From Flavobacteriales bacterium UBA1993 (GTDB taxonomy: Bacteria; Bacteroidota; Bacteroidia; Flavobacteriales_G; Salibacteraceae), in contig DDCZ01000078.1 of assembly GCA_002336485.1 (NCBI GenBank), forward strand, positions 33,976-97,975: a stretch of DNA of 64,000 bases, written 5' to 3'. Under the pieces are notes generated by a model. It saw only the letters and a list, made by a program, of their open reading frames with translations. It did no database searches and was not told where the DNA came from. The position numbers were made by a program, and so were the translations under genes. Positions 42,495-51,423 of the stretch are shown here, piece by piece. Every line of letters starts with the position of its first letter. The first letter of the stretch is position 1.

Positions 42495-43526
42495 CTCAGA
42501 AAACTTCCGCTTTCCTCTTACAAAATAGGTGTAGACGATCGATTTTGGGTAAATGCCAGAAGTCGTATGCTTCACAATATGGCTCTGAATCTCTTTCCTT
42601 TTATCCAACCACTTCTTTAGACTTAAAAAGAAACTCCAATGTGCTTTAATGATCGCGAATGCGGCGATTATTTGGCCGCGCATGGCCATATTGACAAAGG
42701 CCAAAGCATCCATGAAAAGTCTCAATATGATCTTACCTACTACTTGATCGGCCGGTAAATTCTTCAAAAGCATTATTAGATTGTTCCTGTGGTTTCGAAA
42801 GACTTTTTGACTTGATCCGTAGGCAATTACGGCTCCACCAACATGAAACACTTCCGATGATGGACAGACCATGATTTTATAGCCTTGATTCTTTATGCGC
42901 CAGCAAAGGTCAATTTCCTCCATGTGGGCGTAGAAATCATCATCTAATCCACCACTCGACTTGTACAGTTCAGCTCGAATAAAAAAGCACGCACCCGACG
43001 CCCAAAATATTTCAGCTGGATCATCATACTGCGATTCGTCTTTTTCAATATCGTAGAATATTCGACCTCGGCAAAATGGGTATCCTTGATAGTCTATGTA
43101 ACCGCCACCTGCACCTGCATATTCGAATTCATCCTTGCGGTGCCAAGACTTTATTTTTGGTTGGATGACGCCGATATTGGAGTCGGTTTCAAACATTTTG
43201 AGAACCGGCTCAATCCAGCTTGCACTTATTTCCACATCCGAACTCAATAGGCAGAATATTTCTGCGTCGATTTGCTCTAGACCTACTTTATAACCATTTG
43301 TGAAGCCTCGATTGACCGGGATCGTTACCACCTCTAGCTGGCTACCGAATTGCTTTAAATAGTCTTGTGTGTCATCAGTTGATGCGTTATCAATCACAAC
43401 AAGTTTAACGCCTTGATCCTTTGGGATAGAATTAACTATCGACGGTAAAAATTGCTCGAGCAAGTCTTTATTGTTGTAGCAGAGTAGTGCTACAGCCAGC
43501 TTTGGAGATGTCGTCGAATTTTGCAA
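42465..43526 (-). CDS. Glycosyltransferase family 2 protein
   Basis: A 353-residue GT-A enzyme. It shows LAVALLCYNNKDLLEQFLPS, VVIDNASTDDTQDYL, the nucleotide-sugar region LLSSDVEIS in place of the common NPD, and the acid pair of HMEEIDLCWRI. A late region around RNHRNNLIMLLKNLP and a hydrophobic helix suggests association with the inner membrane. Sugar donor and acceptor are unknown. It is co-directional with an acyltransferase-like gene 23 bases upstream. Confidence 0.9.
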   Translation of the reverse strand: MQNSTTSPKLAVALLCYNNKDLLEQFLPSIVNSIPKDQGVKLVVIDNASTDDTQDYLKQFGSQLEVVTIPVNRGFTNGYKVGLEQIDAEIFCLLSSDVEISASWIEPVLKMFETDSNIGVIQPKIKSWHRKDEFEYAGAGGGYIDYQGYPFCRGRIFYDIEKDESQYDDPAEIFWASGACFFIRAELYKSSGGLDDDFYAHMEEIDLCWRIKNQGYKIMVCPSSEVFHVGGAVIAYGSSQKVFRNHRNNLIMLLKNLPADQVVGKIILRLFMDALAFVNMAMRGQIIAAFAIIKAHWSFFLSLKKWLDKRKEIQSHIVKHTTSGIYPKSIVYTYFVRGKRKFSELDWTPLNKG

Positions 43527-43549
43527 GGTTCTTTTTTAGCGGTGCAATG

Positions 43550-44737
43550 TTAGTTATTCGTTTTCTCTCGTTCACCAGAAATAATGGGTGAACGCTCAAA
43601 TGGTTTCGAGGGGTCGAACAGTTTTCTGTACGTTGTCATTTTTCGAATTTCTGATCCACCAAGTGCCTTTATTATCGCTATCATTTTAGGATTGAAGTCG
43701 CCGATCCAAGTGATAATGATTCCATCATAGAGCTTATTCTTTTGAATGGTCGATTCCATGTGTTTAAATATGAATCCTTCAACTCCTTTTGATTGAAAAT
43801 CTGGATCTATGCCAAACGCTACGCCGAAGCTGTTTTTCCGCTTCCCGACATATTTGTAAAAGAGGAATTTCAATTTGCCAAGCCAATTCAGATTGTCGCC
43901 AATCTTTTTGAACACCTCGTTTAATTCGGGCAATGAAATGTAAAATCCAATTGGTTTGTCATTGTAATAGGCAAACCAGATTAATTTCTCATCGAGCACA
44001 GGTTTCAATCGATTCATAATACTCATCGCCTGCTCTTTAGACATGCCCTTGAAGTTTTCATGGGTAGTCCAAGCGCGATTATATATGACTCGGAAGTCTT
44101 CTGAAAATTTCGCAAGGTTTCGCTTGTCAATGTGAACACAACGATAGGCACTATCTGCGATTAACCTTCCCGCACGATCGTTAAATCTGGCTTGTAGTGG
44201 ATCGCTTACTTTTCGATAGAAGATATGCTGATCGAAGTAGGTTCTAAACCCAAAGTTTTCAAATAGGGAGATGTAGTATTGTGGATTGTAATTCTGTCCA
44301 TAATACGGAGCCATCTCAAAATTCTCCGTGATCAATCCCCAAAATTTATCCTTCTCACCAAAGTTAATTGGGCCGTCCATTGCCTCCATGTTTCGCTCTT
44401 TCAACCAATCTTGACAGGTCTCGAAAAGTTTGTTCGCCGCGTCTTGATTGTCGATGCATTCGAAGAAGCCCATCCCACCGGTGGGTTGTTTGAAGGTGTT
44501 GCTTGTTTTTCGGTTAATGAATGCCGCTACTCTGCCAATCGCTTGACCATCATCATTCCATAATATCCATCGCGCAGCTTCTCCATGCCTCCAAAATTTA
44601 TTCTTCGTTTTGTCAAAAACGTCTTCCACATCTTGTCGAAGATGTGGAATCCAGTAATGGTCCGTTGCGTAAATGAGCTGCGGAACTTTACGGAATGTGG
44701 TGGTGTCGTTTTTGTCTCTAACTTCGGTGATGCGCAT
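43550..44737 (-). CDS. Conserved Bacteroidota GNAT-like protein
   Basis: About 395 residues from ATG 44737; a TTG three codons earlier is less likely. The layout suggests two acetyltransferase-like halves: VPQLIYATDHYWIPHLRQDV and RWILWNDDGQAIGRVAAFIN in the first, and IWFAYYNDKPIGFYISLPELN with GVAFGIDPDFQSKGVEGFIF in the second, the latter resembling an acetyl-CoA loop (Q/R-x-x-G-x-G/A). Proteins of this type are widespread in Bacteroidota and often miscalled GTP cyclohydrolase. No substrate known. It probably forms an operon with the GT2 gene. Confidence 0.8.
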   Translation of the reverse strand: MRITEVRDKNDTTTFRKVPQLIYATDHYWIPHLRQDVEDVFDKTKNKFWRHGEAARWILWNDDGQAIGRVAAFINRKTSNTFKQPTGGMGFFECIDNQDAANKLFETCQDWLKERNMEAMDGPINFGEKDKFWGLITENFEMAPYYGQNYNPQYYISLFENFGFRTYFDQHIFYRKVSDPLQARFNDRAGRLIADSAYRCVHIDKRNLAKFSEDFRVIYNRAWTTHENFKGMSKEQAMSIMNRLKPVLDEKLIWFAYYNDKPIGFYISLPELNEVFKKIGDNLNWLGKLKFLFYKYVGKRKNSFGVAFGIDPDFQSKGVEGFIFKHMESTIQKNKLYDGIIITWIGDFNPKMIAIIKALGGSEIRKMTTYRKLFDPSKPFERSPIISGEREKTNN

Positions 44738-44790
44738 GCCTATCAATTAATGCGTGCTTCAAAGTAAATGCATATTTCCACTAAATAAGC

Positions 44791-45327
44791 GTGAGTTTTA
44801 GGAACAATAATAAAATCATTTTTTTATGGGGAATGATGGGGGTTGGAAAGACAACAATTGGTAAGAAACTTGCGGTCAAACTCAATTGTGGGTTTATAGA
44901 TCTCGATCATTTTATTGAACAAGAAGGCGAAAAAACCATCTCACAATTATTTTCTGAAAAGGGTGAATCCGGTTTTCGGGAGATTGAGTTCAAGGCCTTA
45001 CGCGCACTAAACCTTGATCAGCCTCTTGTTGTTTCAACTGGCGGTGGAACGCCTTGCTTCCACAAGAATGCCGAATTTATGTTGGAGCGAGGCTTGTGCA
45101 TTTGGCTTCAAGGAGAGGCTGGATTCTTGGCAAGTCGCTTATCCAGAAAGAAGAATGAGCGTCCGCTCGTTGAAAGCAGTTTAGATAGGGAAGACCTTAA
45201 ACGTAAGCTCGAAGCGCTGATTGAATCGCGCAAAACATACTATGGAATGGCCAATCTCAATATTGAGGCATTACACTTGGATTGGCCGGAATTACTAAGC
45301 CAAATAGAACTTACTCCAGGTGAATGA
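44791..45327 (+). CDS. aroK: Shikimate kinase
   Basis: A 178-residue kinase that makes shikimate 3-phosphate in aromatic amino-acid synthesis. It has the P-loop GMMGVGKTTIGKKLA, the shikimate-binding DLDHFIEQ and GESGFREIE, STGGGTPC, and the RKKNERPLVE lid. The start is GTG 44791: an in-frame TAA lies three codons upstream and any later start would cut the first beta strand. Its stop overlaps the 3' end of the convergent phosphoribosyltransferase by 17 bases. Confidence 0.95.
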   Translation: MSFRNNNKIIFLWGMMGVGKTTIGKKLAVKLNCGFIDLDHFIEQEGEKTISQLFSEKGESGFREIEFKALRALNLDQPLVVSTGGGTPCFHKNAEFMLERGLCIWLQGEAGFLASRLSRKKNERPLVESSLDREDLKRKLEALIESRKTYYGMANLNIEALHLDWPELLSQIELTPGE

Positions 45328-45775
45328 GTGGGGCCGGTCCCGTTTGTAAGCTTAAATGTTCCATGAGCGTGGTAGCTAAACTGAGTCCAGTGAAATCACT
45401 CTGTATAGGAAATCTTCGGTGCATTCGGTCAACCAAACATGCCGTCATTAATCGGCTAGGATTTGCCAATGAAACATGGCCGGCCACCCGCATCATAGTC
45501 GCGCCGCTGTTCACAATATCATCTACGACCAACACAACCTGATTGTGGAATGATTCATTTGAAAAACTTTCAGCTGGATTAATTGCCAGCATCTTCGATT
45601 TTATGCCTCCAACTTCCTTTAGACTGGAGTTGATTCGTTCAGCAACCCATGATCCGCGTGGTTCGATTCCGATAATAATTACCTCAGAATCAGCCGGACA
45701 TGCCTCTATAACTTGGTAGGCGATTCGCGTTACAATTCGGTTGATCTGTTCGGTATTTAATACAATTGTTTTCAT
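45311..45775 (-). CDS. Phosphoribosyltransferase, PyrR-like
   Basis: About 154 residues from ATG 45775. The type I PRTase fold is shown by IIIGIEPRGSWVAERI and the PRPP loop VVLVVDDIVNSGATMM. PyrR proteins have uracil phosphoribosyltransferase activity and in Gram-positive bacteria regulate pyr genes; in Bacteroidota the regulatory role is unclear. Frequently found beside aroK in Flavobacteriia, as here in tail-to-tail order. Confidence 0.88.
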   Translation of the reverse strand: MKTIVLNTEQINRIVTRIAYQVIEACPADSEVIIIGIEPRGSWVAERINSSLKEVGGIKSKMLAINPAESFSNESFHNQVVLVVDDIVNSGATMMRVAGHVSLANPSRLMTACLVDRMHRRFPIQSDFTGLSLATTLMEHLSLQTGPAPLIHLE

Positions 45776-45852
45776 CCTTGGGTATGGGCCAAATGTAGAA
45801 ATCAATTTTCAAGGGCGTTGCACGTACTGTTTAGTATATTTAAACCGAATTT

Positions 45853-47007
45853 ATGAGGATTATTCGCATACTAATCGTTTGGTTTTTGGCCTCAACGTCC
45901 ATTTCAGGAATGGCACAAATGAGTATTGAAGGCGAGGTTAACCATGCCAATGCTTCAATGGATATGGTAACCGTTCAAGTCTATGAGAATGGTAAGATTC
46001 TCCGAACAATTGCGGCGAACAAGCGCGGGAAATATGAGCTGGTCTTTCCATATAACCACGAATACATCCTTGTATATCGAAGGCCGTATATGATACCGGT
46101 GAAAATTGCAGTGGAGACGAATAAGCCTGATGGGGTTCAAAGCAATGTCACCGTTGCTGTTCCTTTAAATATGGAACTATTCAAACGATTCAAAGGATTG
46201 GATATTAGTGCATATAAGAAACCAATCGGGATAGTGAAAGGCGATGGGACAGGCGAAAATTCGTTTGCTTTTTTTCCTGATAAAGGAGTGTTGTCCGAAG
46301 TGAAAAAAGTAAATGATGAATCAATTCGACGAATGAATGCGGGTGAAGATCCAATTGATTCTGAGGAGGTCTTAACGGATATTGCGGAATCACCAGGAAA
46401 AAGAGAAAAGGTTTCGAAAAGCACACCTAGATCCACAGCCAATTCCGAGGCAAAAGACGAAATCGAGCATGAGAAAGGCAATAAGATAGCTCCGACACTA
46501 GATATAGAAAAGGGAAGTGCCGATCTGAGTGTGGAGAGATATGACAGGATGGAAGAGGGGCAAAATGAAAGCAATCGGCACGAGAGAGGCAAGCAGATTA
46601 AGAAGCAGGCTTCACTTACAAATGAATCCCTTGAACAAGAGAGCTATATCGTTTCCTCAAAGATCGGACGATCCAAACAAGTGGAAAGTAAATCCGAAGA
46701 GACAAAAGGTTTGGCCGATACGAGGGCTCGAAAGCACGAAGAAATGTTGGAAAGTTTACAGGACAACTCAAAAGGTCCGAGTGCACCAAGACTGCGAATG
46801 GGTGCAGACAAGGAACCTGTTATGCGAAAAGGATCTGACGGCGCGTTTTATTCTGAAGAGCTTTTGACAATTAAAGAATCAGGGGATACATCGAAATACA
46901 AGAAAGTGACTTATGATTGGTTGCTGATAGAGTTTGATTATTACTACAGAAACGATAAAGAGATATCAGAAGATACCTACAATGAAGCTAGAGCACTGTT
47001 TGAATAA
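45853..47007 (+). CDS. Hypothetical secreted protein with charged low-complexity middle
   Basis: A 384-residue exported protein. Signal peptide RIIRILIVWFLASTSISGMAQ, then a transthyretin-like carboxypeptidase regulatory domain (SIEGEVNHANASMDMVTVQVYENGK, RTIAANKRGKYEL). Residues about 130-310 are highly charged and probably disordered, rich in E, K, S and R. The last 70 residues regain order (KKVTYDWLLIEFDYYYRNDKEIS). The end overlaps the next gene's ATG (46982) by 26 bases, so they are coupled. It opens a three-gene operon with a propeller-phosphatase protein and a lipoprotein. Role unknown. Confidence 0.82.
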   Translation: MRIIRILIVWFLASTSISGMAQMSIEGEVNHANASMDMVTVQVYENGKILRTIAANKRGKYELVFPYNHEYILVYRRPYMIPVKIAVETNKPDGVQSNVTVAVPLNMELFKRFKGLDISAYKKPIGIVKGDGTGENSFAFFPDKGVLSEVKKVNDESIRRMNAGEDPIDSEEVLTDIAESPGKREKVSKSTPRSTANSEAKDEIEHEKGNKIAPTLDIEKGSADLSVERYDRMEEGQNESNRHERGKQIKKQASLTNESLEQESYIVSSKIGRSKQVESKSEETKGLADTRARKHEEMLESLQDNSKGPSAPRLRMGADKEPVMRKGSDGAFYSEELLTIKESGDTSKYKKVTYDWLLIEFDYYYRNDKEISEDTYNEARALFE

Positions 47008-50000
47008 TTCTTTGTTTACCCTTTTACTCCTGTTTTTTCTTGGGTCATCCATGGCACAAGTCGGAAGCTTTAAAAACTTCGGCATAGAGAAAAATGCTTT
47101 TCCTTCTCGAATTGAGTGTATGACTCAGGCGCGTACGGGCGAACTTTATATTGGGACATTGGCCGGGTTGGTCATTTACGATGGGTATGAATTTCATCAA
47201 GTATTTGAACGTGATGGATTGGCCGAAAATGCGATCTCGTCAATCTGCGCCCAAGGCGATAATGTTTGGTTAGGACATTGGGCCGGAAGTCTAACCATCT
47301 ACAATACGGTTTCACACAATAAAACGATTGTCGATCTTAGGGAACGGCTTGGTTATACAAGCATCACCCGAATTATGCCAAAATCGGATAGCTCGGCAGT
47401 GGTTGTTACCAATGATGGGAGACTTTATTCATACTCACCTTCAGGATTGGAACAGGTTGTTACCGGAATTCCTATTGGTGACGAGCACACTATTACCATT
47501 ATCGAGGACACTTCGGGATACTTCTTGGTAGGAAACCGAGGCATATTTCACAGCCCTAGTTCTAAACTAGGTCAGGCTTCATTCGATCCGATTTTCATGG
47601 ATTCAAACAATATCGGGGCGGCGCAGTACCTAGAAAATGAATCCTGGATCATTGGTGACGACAGGGAAGTTTTTATTCTCAACCTGAGAGCTGGGACGCA
47701 TCAAACAATTCATACGTTGAAGCCACATGTAGAGGTGGTGTCCATTTTGGAAGATCAAGAAGAGTATATATGGATTGCAACGAGTGATGATGGCATTATT
47801 CGATATCATCCAATTACGGGTGAGTCAGTTCACATTAAACGAGAAAATGGATTGAGCTACAACCAAATACGTTCGTTGTTTCTTGATCGAGAGGGCCAAG
47901 TCTGGATCGCAACCTCTGCTGGGTTGGATCAATACCTCGGCCAGTCTTTCCTACTATTTGATAAGGCTGCTGGGATTTCTGACAACCTAATTTGGGATAT
48001 AGCTGAGCTTGGGAATAGTGTCATTACGGCAAGCCCTGTTGGCCTTGAAATTGTTGAGTTTGATCAAGAGAAAACCAAGGTCTTGTCAAAACGTTTGTTC
48101 AACCTAGGACAAGATGAACCCAGAAAGATTATTGCCAGACAGAATGGGGAAATGATATATGTGATCACGGCGATGGGCGACTTATGGCTTGGAGGTTTAA
48201 ATCAAACTTTTGAGCGCGTCAGCGATTTAAAACTCAAGGCAAATTGTTTAGAAGAGGTAAATGGAGAAATTTGGGTAGGAACGGATCAAGGTGTTATCAA
48301 GCTATTCGGAGATAGGATTCTTGAGCAGTACGCATCCGAGTTGGGATTGGGAGGCGATCGCGTCAACGGTATTTACTATTCCAAAATCAAGAATGAAACA
48401 TGGGTCACTGTGCTCGGAGGCAGCTGTGCGCTATATCGAGAAGGCAGATTCAAACTGTTTGGTCCAGATGAGGGCATGACGTCAAATGTCATTCAAGATG
48501 CGGCATTTGATATGAATGGAAATCCGTGGTTTGCCACCTATGATGAGGGTGTGTTCTATCTGGAGGATGGTGTTTTTCATAACCTTTCAGAGAAGGTAGA
48601 ATTAAGTTCAAATACCACATTTGCTATAGAAATTGATGATGAACAATCCGTTTGGATTGGACATAATTGGGGACTTGATTTATATCGAATTCCATATGAA
48701 GATGTTTCGTCTTTTGGGGCGGCTCAAGGGTTTTTAGGCCTAGAGGTGAATTCTGGCGCCATTGAAATAGATGCGCAGAAAAACATTTGGATGGGGACTT
48801 TGATGGGACTATTGAAGTTTAGACCGACAAAATTTCGCGCCAATCTGAACGAGCCAATTTCCACCATTCATTCGGCATACATTGGAAATGAACCCATCGA
48901 AAATGAGGGTGTTTACCGATTGGATTTTGACGAAAGCACCGTGACCATAAACGCCTCAGGTCTATCCTTGGCAGATCCTGAGTCAAACAAGTTTGAGTAC
49001 CGATTAAATGGAGTGCATGCCCATTGGCGGGTAACTACAAATCCCAGCGAGATTGAATATGTTTCTCTGCCTCCAGGTGCCTACAAATTCGAGTTTCGAA
49101 CATGCAACAATTCGGGTAAGTGTAATGAGGTCCCTGTTTCTTTGGAATTTACCATTAGACCACCTCTGTATAAGACCTGGTGGTTTTATACGTTGTTGTT
49201 TTTCTTGGTAGTGGTAGTTATCTTTCTAATGGATCGTTTTAGAGTATTGTCATTAATCGACGAAAAAAATACCCTAGGAGAACAAATTTTGCTTTTAGAG
49301 CAGCAAGTTCTAGAGCTGGATCAGGACAAACGATCACTAATCGATAAGCATGCTCAGAATAATGAGTTTTTTGATCAAATCTCAGATGGTCATGCATTAG
49401 CAACGCGCAACGACATCTTTTTAAAGCAGAAAACCCTAGAGCATCAGAGCTCCGATATTTTCATTCAGCTTAAGGTAGATGATCATGTCATTGAGGGCCT
49501 CATCGACCTAGGAATAGGAGGCGAATCCGGTGCGTTATTCATGGAAAAACTTCGGGGTGCTTTCTTTTCAGAAATTCGAAGCAACCCACCAAAAAGCGAA
49601 TCGGGTTACTTCAAAATACTCGGCGACCAGGTGCAGAGAATCACAGAAAGACTAGAAAAACATAAGGGCGTGAACTGGGTTATCTGGATCGAAATGACGG
49701 ATAAATATGTGCTCAGCGTTTATGATAATGTTTGCTATCAAATATCCGGAAATCAAGTGGTTGAGTATTATGGGGCGAAAGATGAGATGGGTGGAACCGT
49801 GTTCGAATTGCCGAAAACCGATAGATTGTTTGTTGCCAGCGATGGTGTTCGAGACCAAATATCTGCAGGCGGTACACGAACCTATTCGGATCGGAAACTG
49901 CTCAATAAGCTTACCCAAAATTTTGAAATGAGTTCGGACTTACTTATCCGATCAATCTTCACCGACATTGAATCGTGGAAAGGCGGCATGGATCAAGGTG

Positions 50001-50032
50001 ATGATATCACCCTAATGATTAAGGAATTATGA
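46982..50032 (+). CDS. Reg_prop/Y_Y_Y sensor with transmembrane helix and SpoIIE-like PP2C domain
   Basis: About 1016 residues from ATG 46982, where a signal peptide begins (SLFTLLLLFFLGSSMAQ). Residues 30-640 are two-component-regulator propeller repeats (for example NQIRSLFLDREGQVWIATSA, FVLNDMNGNPWFA-type blades). A Y_Y_Y domain follows (653-729), a membrane helix (about 735-755), a coiled coil, and from about 820 a SpoIIE-type phosphatase fold. Its metal aspartates appear kept but in altered settings: SDIF for GDFY, DLGIGGESGALFM for DCTGHGVPGAFM, ASDGVRDQ, and DDITLM. It likely senses an envelope ligand and dephosphorylates a cytoplasmic partner. The downstream lipoprotein overlaps by four bases. 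Confidence 0.87.
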   Translation: MKLEHCLNNSLFTLLLLFFLGSSMAQVGSFKNFGIEKNAFPSRIECMTQARTGELYIGTLAGLVIYDGYEFHQVFERDGLAENAISSICAQGDNVWLGHWAGSLTIYNTVSHNKTIVDLRERLGYTSITRIMPKSDSSAVVVTNDGRLYSYSPSGLEQVVTGIPIGDEHTITIIEDTSGYFLVGNRGIFHSPSSKLGQASFDPIFMDSNNIGAAQYLENESWIIGDDREVFILNLRAGTHQTIHTLKPHVEVVSILEDQEEYIWIATSDDGIIRYHPITGESVHIKRENGLSYNQIRSLFLDREGQVWIATSAGLDQYLGQSFLLFDKAAGISDNLIWDIAELGNSVITASPVGLEIVEFDQEKTKVLSKRLFNLGQDEPRKIIARQNGEMIYVITAMGDLWLGGLNQTFERVSDLKLKANCLEEVNGEIWVGTDQGVIKLFGDRILEQYASELGLGGDRVNGIYYSKIKNETWVTVLGGSCALYREGRFKLFGPDEGMTSNVIQDAAFDMNGNPWFATYDEGVFYLEDGVFHNLSEKVELSSNTTFAIEIDDEQSVWIGHNWGLDLYRIPYEDVSSFGAAQGFLGLEVNSGAIEIDAQKNIWMGTLMGLLKFRPTKFRANLNEPISTIHSAYIGNEPIENEGVYRLDFDESTVTINASGLSLADPESNKFEYRLNGVHAHWRVTTNPSEIEYVSLPPGAYKFEFRTCNNSGKCNEVPVSLEFTIRPPLYKTWWFYTLLFFLVVVVIFLMDRFRVLSLIDEKNTLGEQILLLEQQVLELDQDKRSLIDKHAQNNEFFDQISDGHALATRNDIFLKQKTLEHQSSDIFIQLKVDDHVIEGLIDLGIGGESGALFMEKLRGAFFSEIRSNPPKSESGYFKILGDQVQRITERLEKHKGVNWVIWIEMTDKYVLSVYDNVCYQISGNQVVEYYGAKDEMGGTVFELPKTDRLFVASDGVRDQISAGGTRTYSDRKLLNKLTQNFEMSSDLLIRSIFTDIESWKGGMDQGDDITLMIKEL

Positions 50033-50838
50033 AAAGAATAGCTTTCATTATAGCCATAATTACGACTGGCTGCGCTGGAACCTCAGGCGATGACAGACCA
50101 ATTGATGAACAACATAGACCCGCCCCGTATGAATCGTCTATGGAATTGAACTTGGGTTTGGATCAGAGGCAAGATGATATTGAACTTCATACGGTGCGCT
50201 CGTTTTCTTCTGATGATGGTTTCGAGTCATTCCTAGATCAGCTTTGGAAACTGGCTTTCAGCGGAGACGCAAGTGTGTATGGCGTGAACTTTTTAGGCGA
50301 GATCGATATTGAAAACAAGCTTGATCCAAAGTCATTAGTCGAATCCTTAAATACATTGGATACCGTATACGTCGAAGATCTTCGAACCGGAGAACTGTTG
50401 GATAGCGCTATTAAATTCACGTTTAATCAATCAATGGTTTCTGCTATTTCAATCTATTTCAATGCTTCTCAAGCCGATGGATCTGACATTACATTTCAAC
50501 CCTATTCTGTTGGGATTGGTGAACAAGTGTATCAGGAAGCCAGCGGCGAATATCTTGGTGTATCGAACAAGTTTTATCTATTATTCGGGGATGACGAAGG
50601 AGCAAAGAATCCTTCAGTTCAGCGATTGTGTATCCGCACAGATTCTGTCGGTGTATTGAGACCTTCCTATTTTGATCATTATAGCAGTAGTGGCAATAAG
50701 CCTCTTGAAGCACTTTTGACGAAGAATGGATTTTACGCTGAAAATGATTCGATTTTCAAACTTCAGTTAAAGATGACTTTGCAGTTTATTGATCCAAGAT
50801 TGGATATGGCCATTTCAAAGGTTCAGCCGTCTACCTAG
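50029..50838 (+). CDS. Hypothetical lipoprotein of the propeller-phosphatase operon
   Basis: A 269-residue lipoprotein. The signal KRIAFIIAIITTGC ends at a lipobox cysteine (residue 15), followed by an acidic, disordered linker (GDDRPIDEQHRPAPYESS). The mature domain alternates strands and helices and has no recognised motif; two YIDT-like segments (LNTLDTVYVEDLRTGEL and VGVLRPSYFDHYSS) mark beta regions. The ATGA overlap with the phosphatase gene implies stoichiometric expression. It may be the envelope partner of the sensor. Its stop overlaps the convergent methyltransferase by four bases. Confidence 0.78.
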   Translation: MKRIAFIIAIITTGCAGTSGDDRPIDEQHRPAPYESSMELNLGLDQRQDDIELHTVRSFSSDDGFESFLDQLWKLAFSGDASVYGVNFLGEIDIENKLDPKSLVESLNTLDTVYVEDLRTGELLDSAIKFTFNQSMVSAISIYFNASQADGSDITFQPYSVGIGEQVYQEASGEYLGVSNKFYLLFGDDEGAKNPSVQRLCIRTDSVGVLRPSYFDHYSSSGNKPLEALLTKNGFYAENDSIFKLQLKMTLQFIDPRLDMAISKVQPST

Positions 50839-51419
50839 ATCTTAGGTTTTAAGTTGATAAACAGCTCTCGACCAGCACGCGGTTCAATGCTGTTCTTAGC
50901 GGTTTCCATGGTTTGTATATGAAAGTGTTGCTCAAATAAATTGACATACTCGGCTCTGTTCCCACCAAAAGGAGGCCCCTGCTTATCAAATGCAGTATCG
51001 AAAAGTAGCCCAACCAATCTGCCGTTATCACTTAATACTTCATGCATCTTTTTGACATATGCCGCTCGCTGCATGATAGGTATGGCACAGAAGAATGTCT
51101 GTTCAACTACAAAATCAAATGTTTCGTTTAGGTCGAAAAAGTTGCGAACCAAAAGATGATCCTTCGGAAACGTAGGATTCCGTGCAGCAAACTTATTTAA
51201 GGCAGTTTCTGAAAGGTCGATTAAGAAAACATTGGTGAAGCCTGCATTGTGAAGATATTCACCCTCCCATCCATTGCCGCATCCCGGAATCAGTATTCTA
51301 GTTTCCTTATTGGAAACCTGATCAAAATAGGAAGAAATAGGTGTTGATGGATAGCCAATATCCCAGCCAGTTTCTTCTTTCTGCCATCGGTTTTCCCAAT
51401 ACTCAGTTCCTAATTCCAC
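50835..51419 (-). CDS. TPMT-family SAM-dependent methyltransferase
   Basis: A 194-residue class I methyltransferase of the thiopurine S-methyltransferase type. It starts with the family's YWENRWQKEETGWDIGYPS, carries the SAM loop RILIPGCGNGWEGEYL, the acidic LIDLSETAL and the conserved FFDLNETFDFVVEQTFFCAI. Bacterial members methylate thiols, selenium, tellurium or halide compounds; the substrate is not evident. It lies four bases beyond the ribBA 3' end, on the same strand and upstream... in reading order ribBA comes first and this gene follows. Confidence 0.92.
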   Translation of the reverse strand: MELGTEYWENRWQKEETGWDIGYPSTPISSYFDQVSNKETRILIPGCGNGWEGEYLHNAGFTNVFLIDLSETALNKFAARNPTFPKDHLLVRNFFDLNETFDFVVEQTFFCAIPIMQRAAYVKKMHEVLSDNGRLVGLLFDTAFDKQGPPFGGNRAEYVNLFEQHFHIQTMETAKNSIEPRAGRELFINLKPKI

Positions 51420-51423
51420 CTTA

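Noticed and set aside
46137..46592. A 151-codon minus-strand frame opposite the charged secreted protein
   Set aside because: Its serine-rich translation is the complement of a charged, codon-biased region on the true strand.
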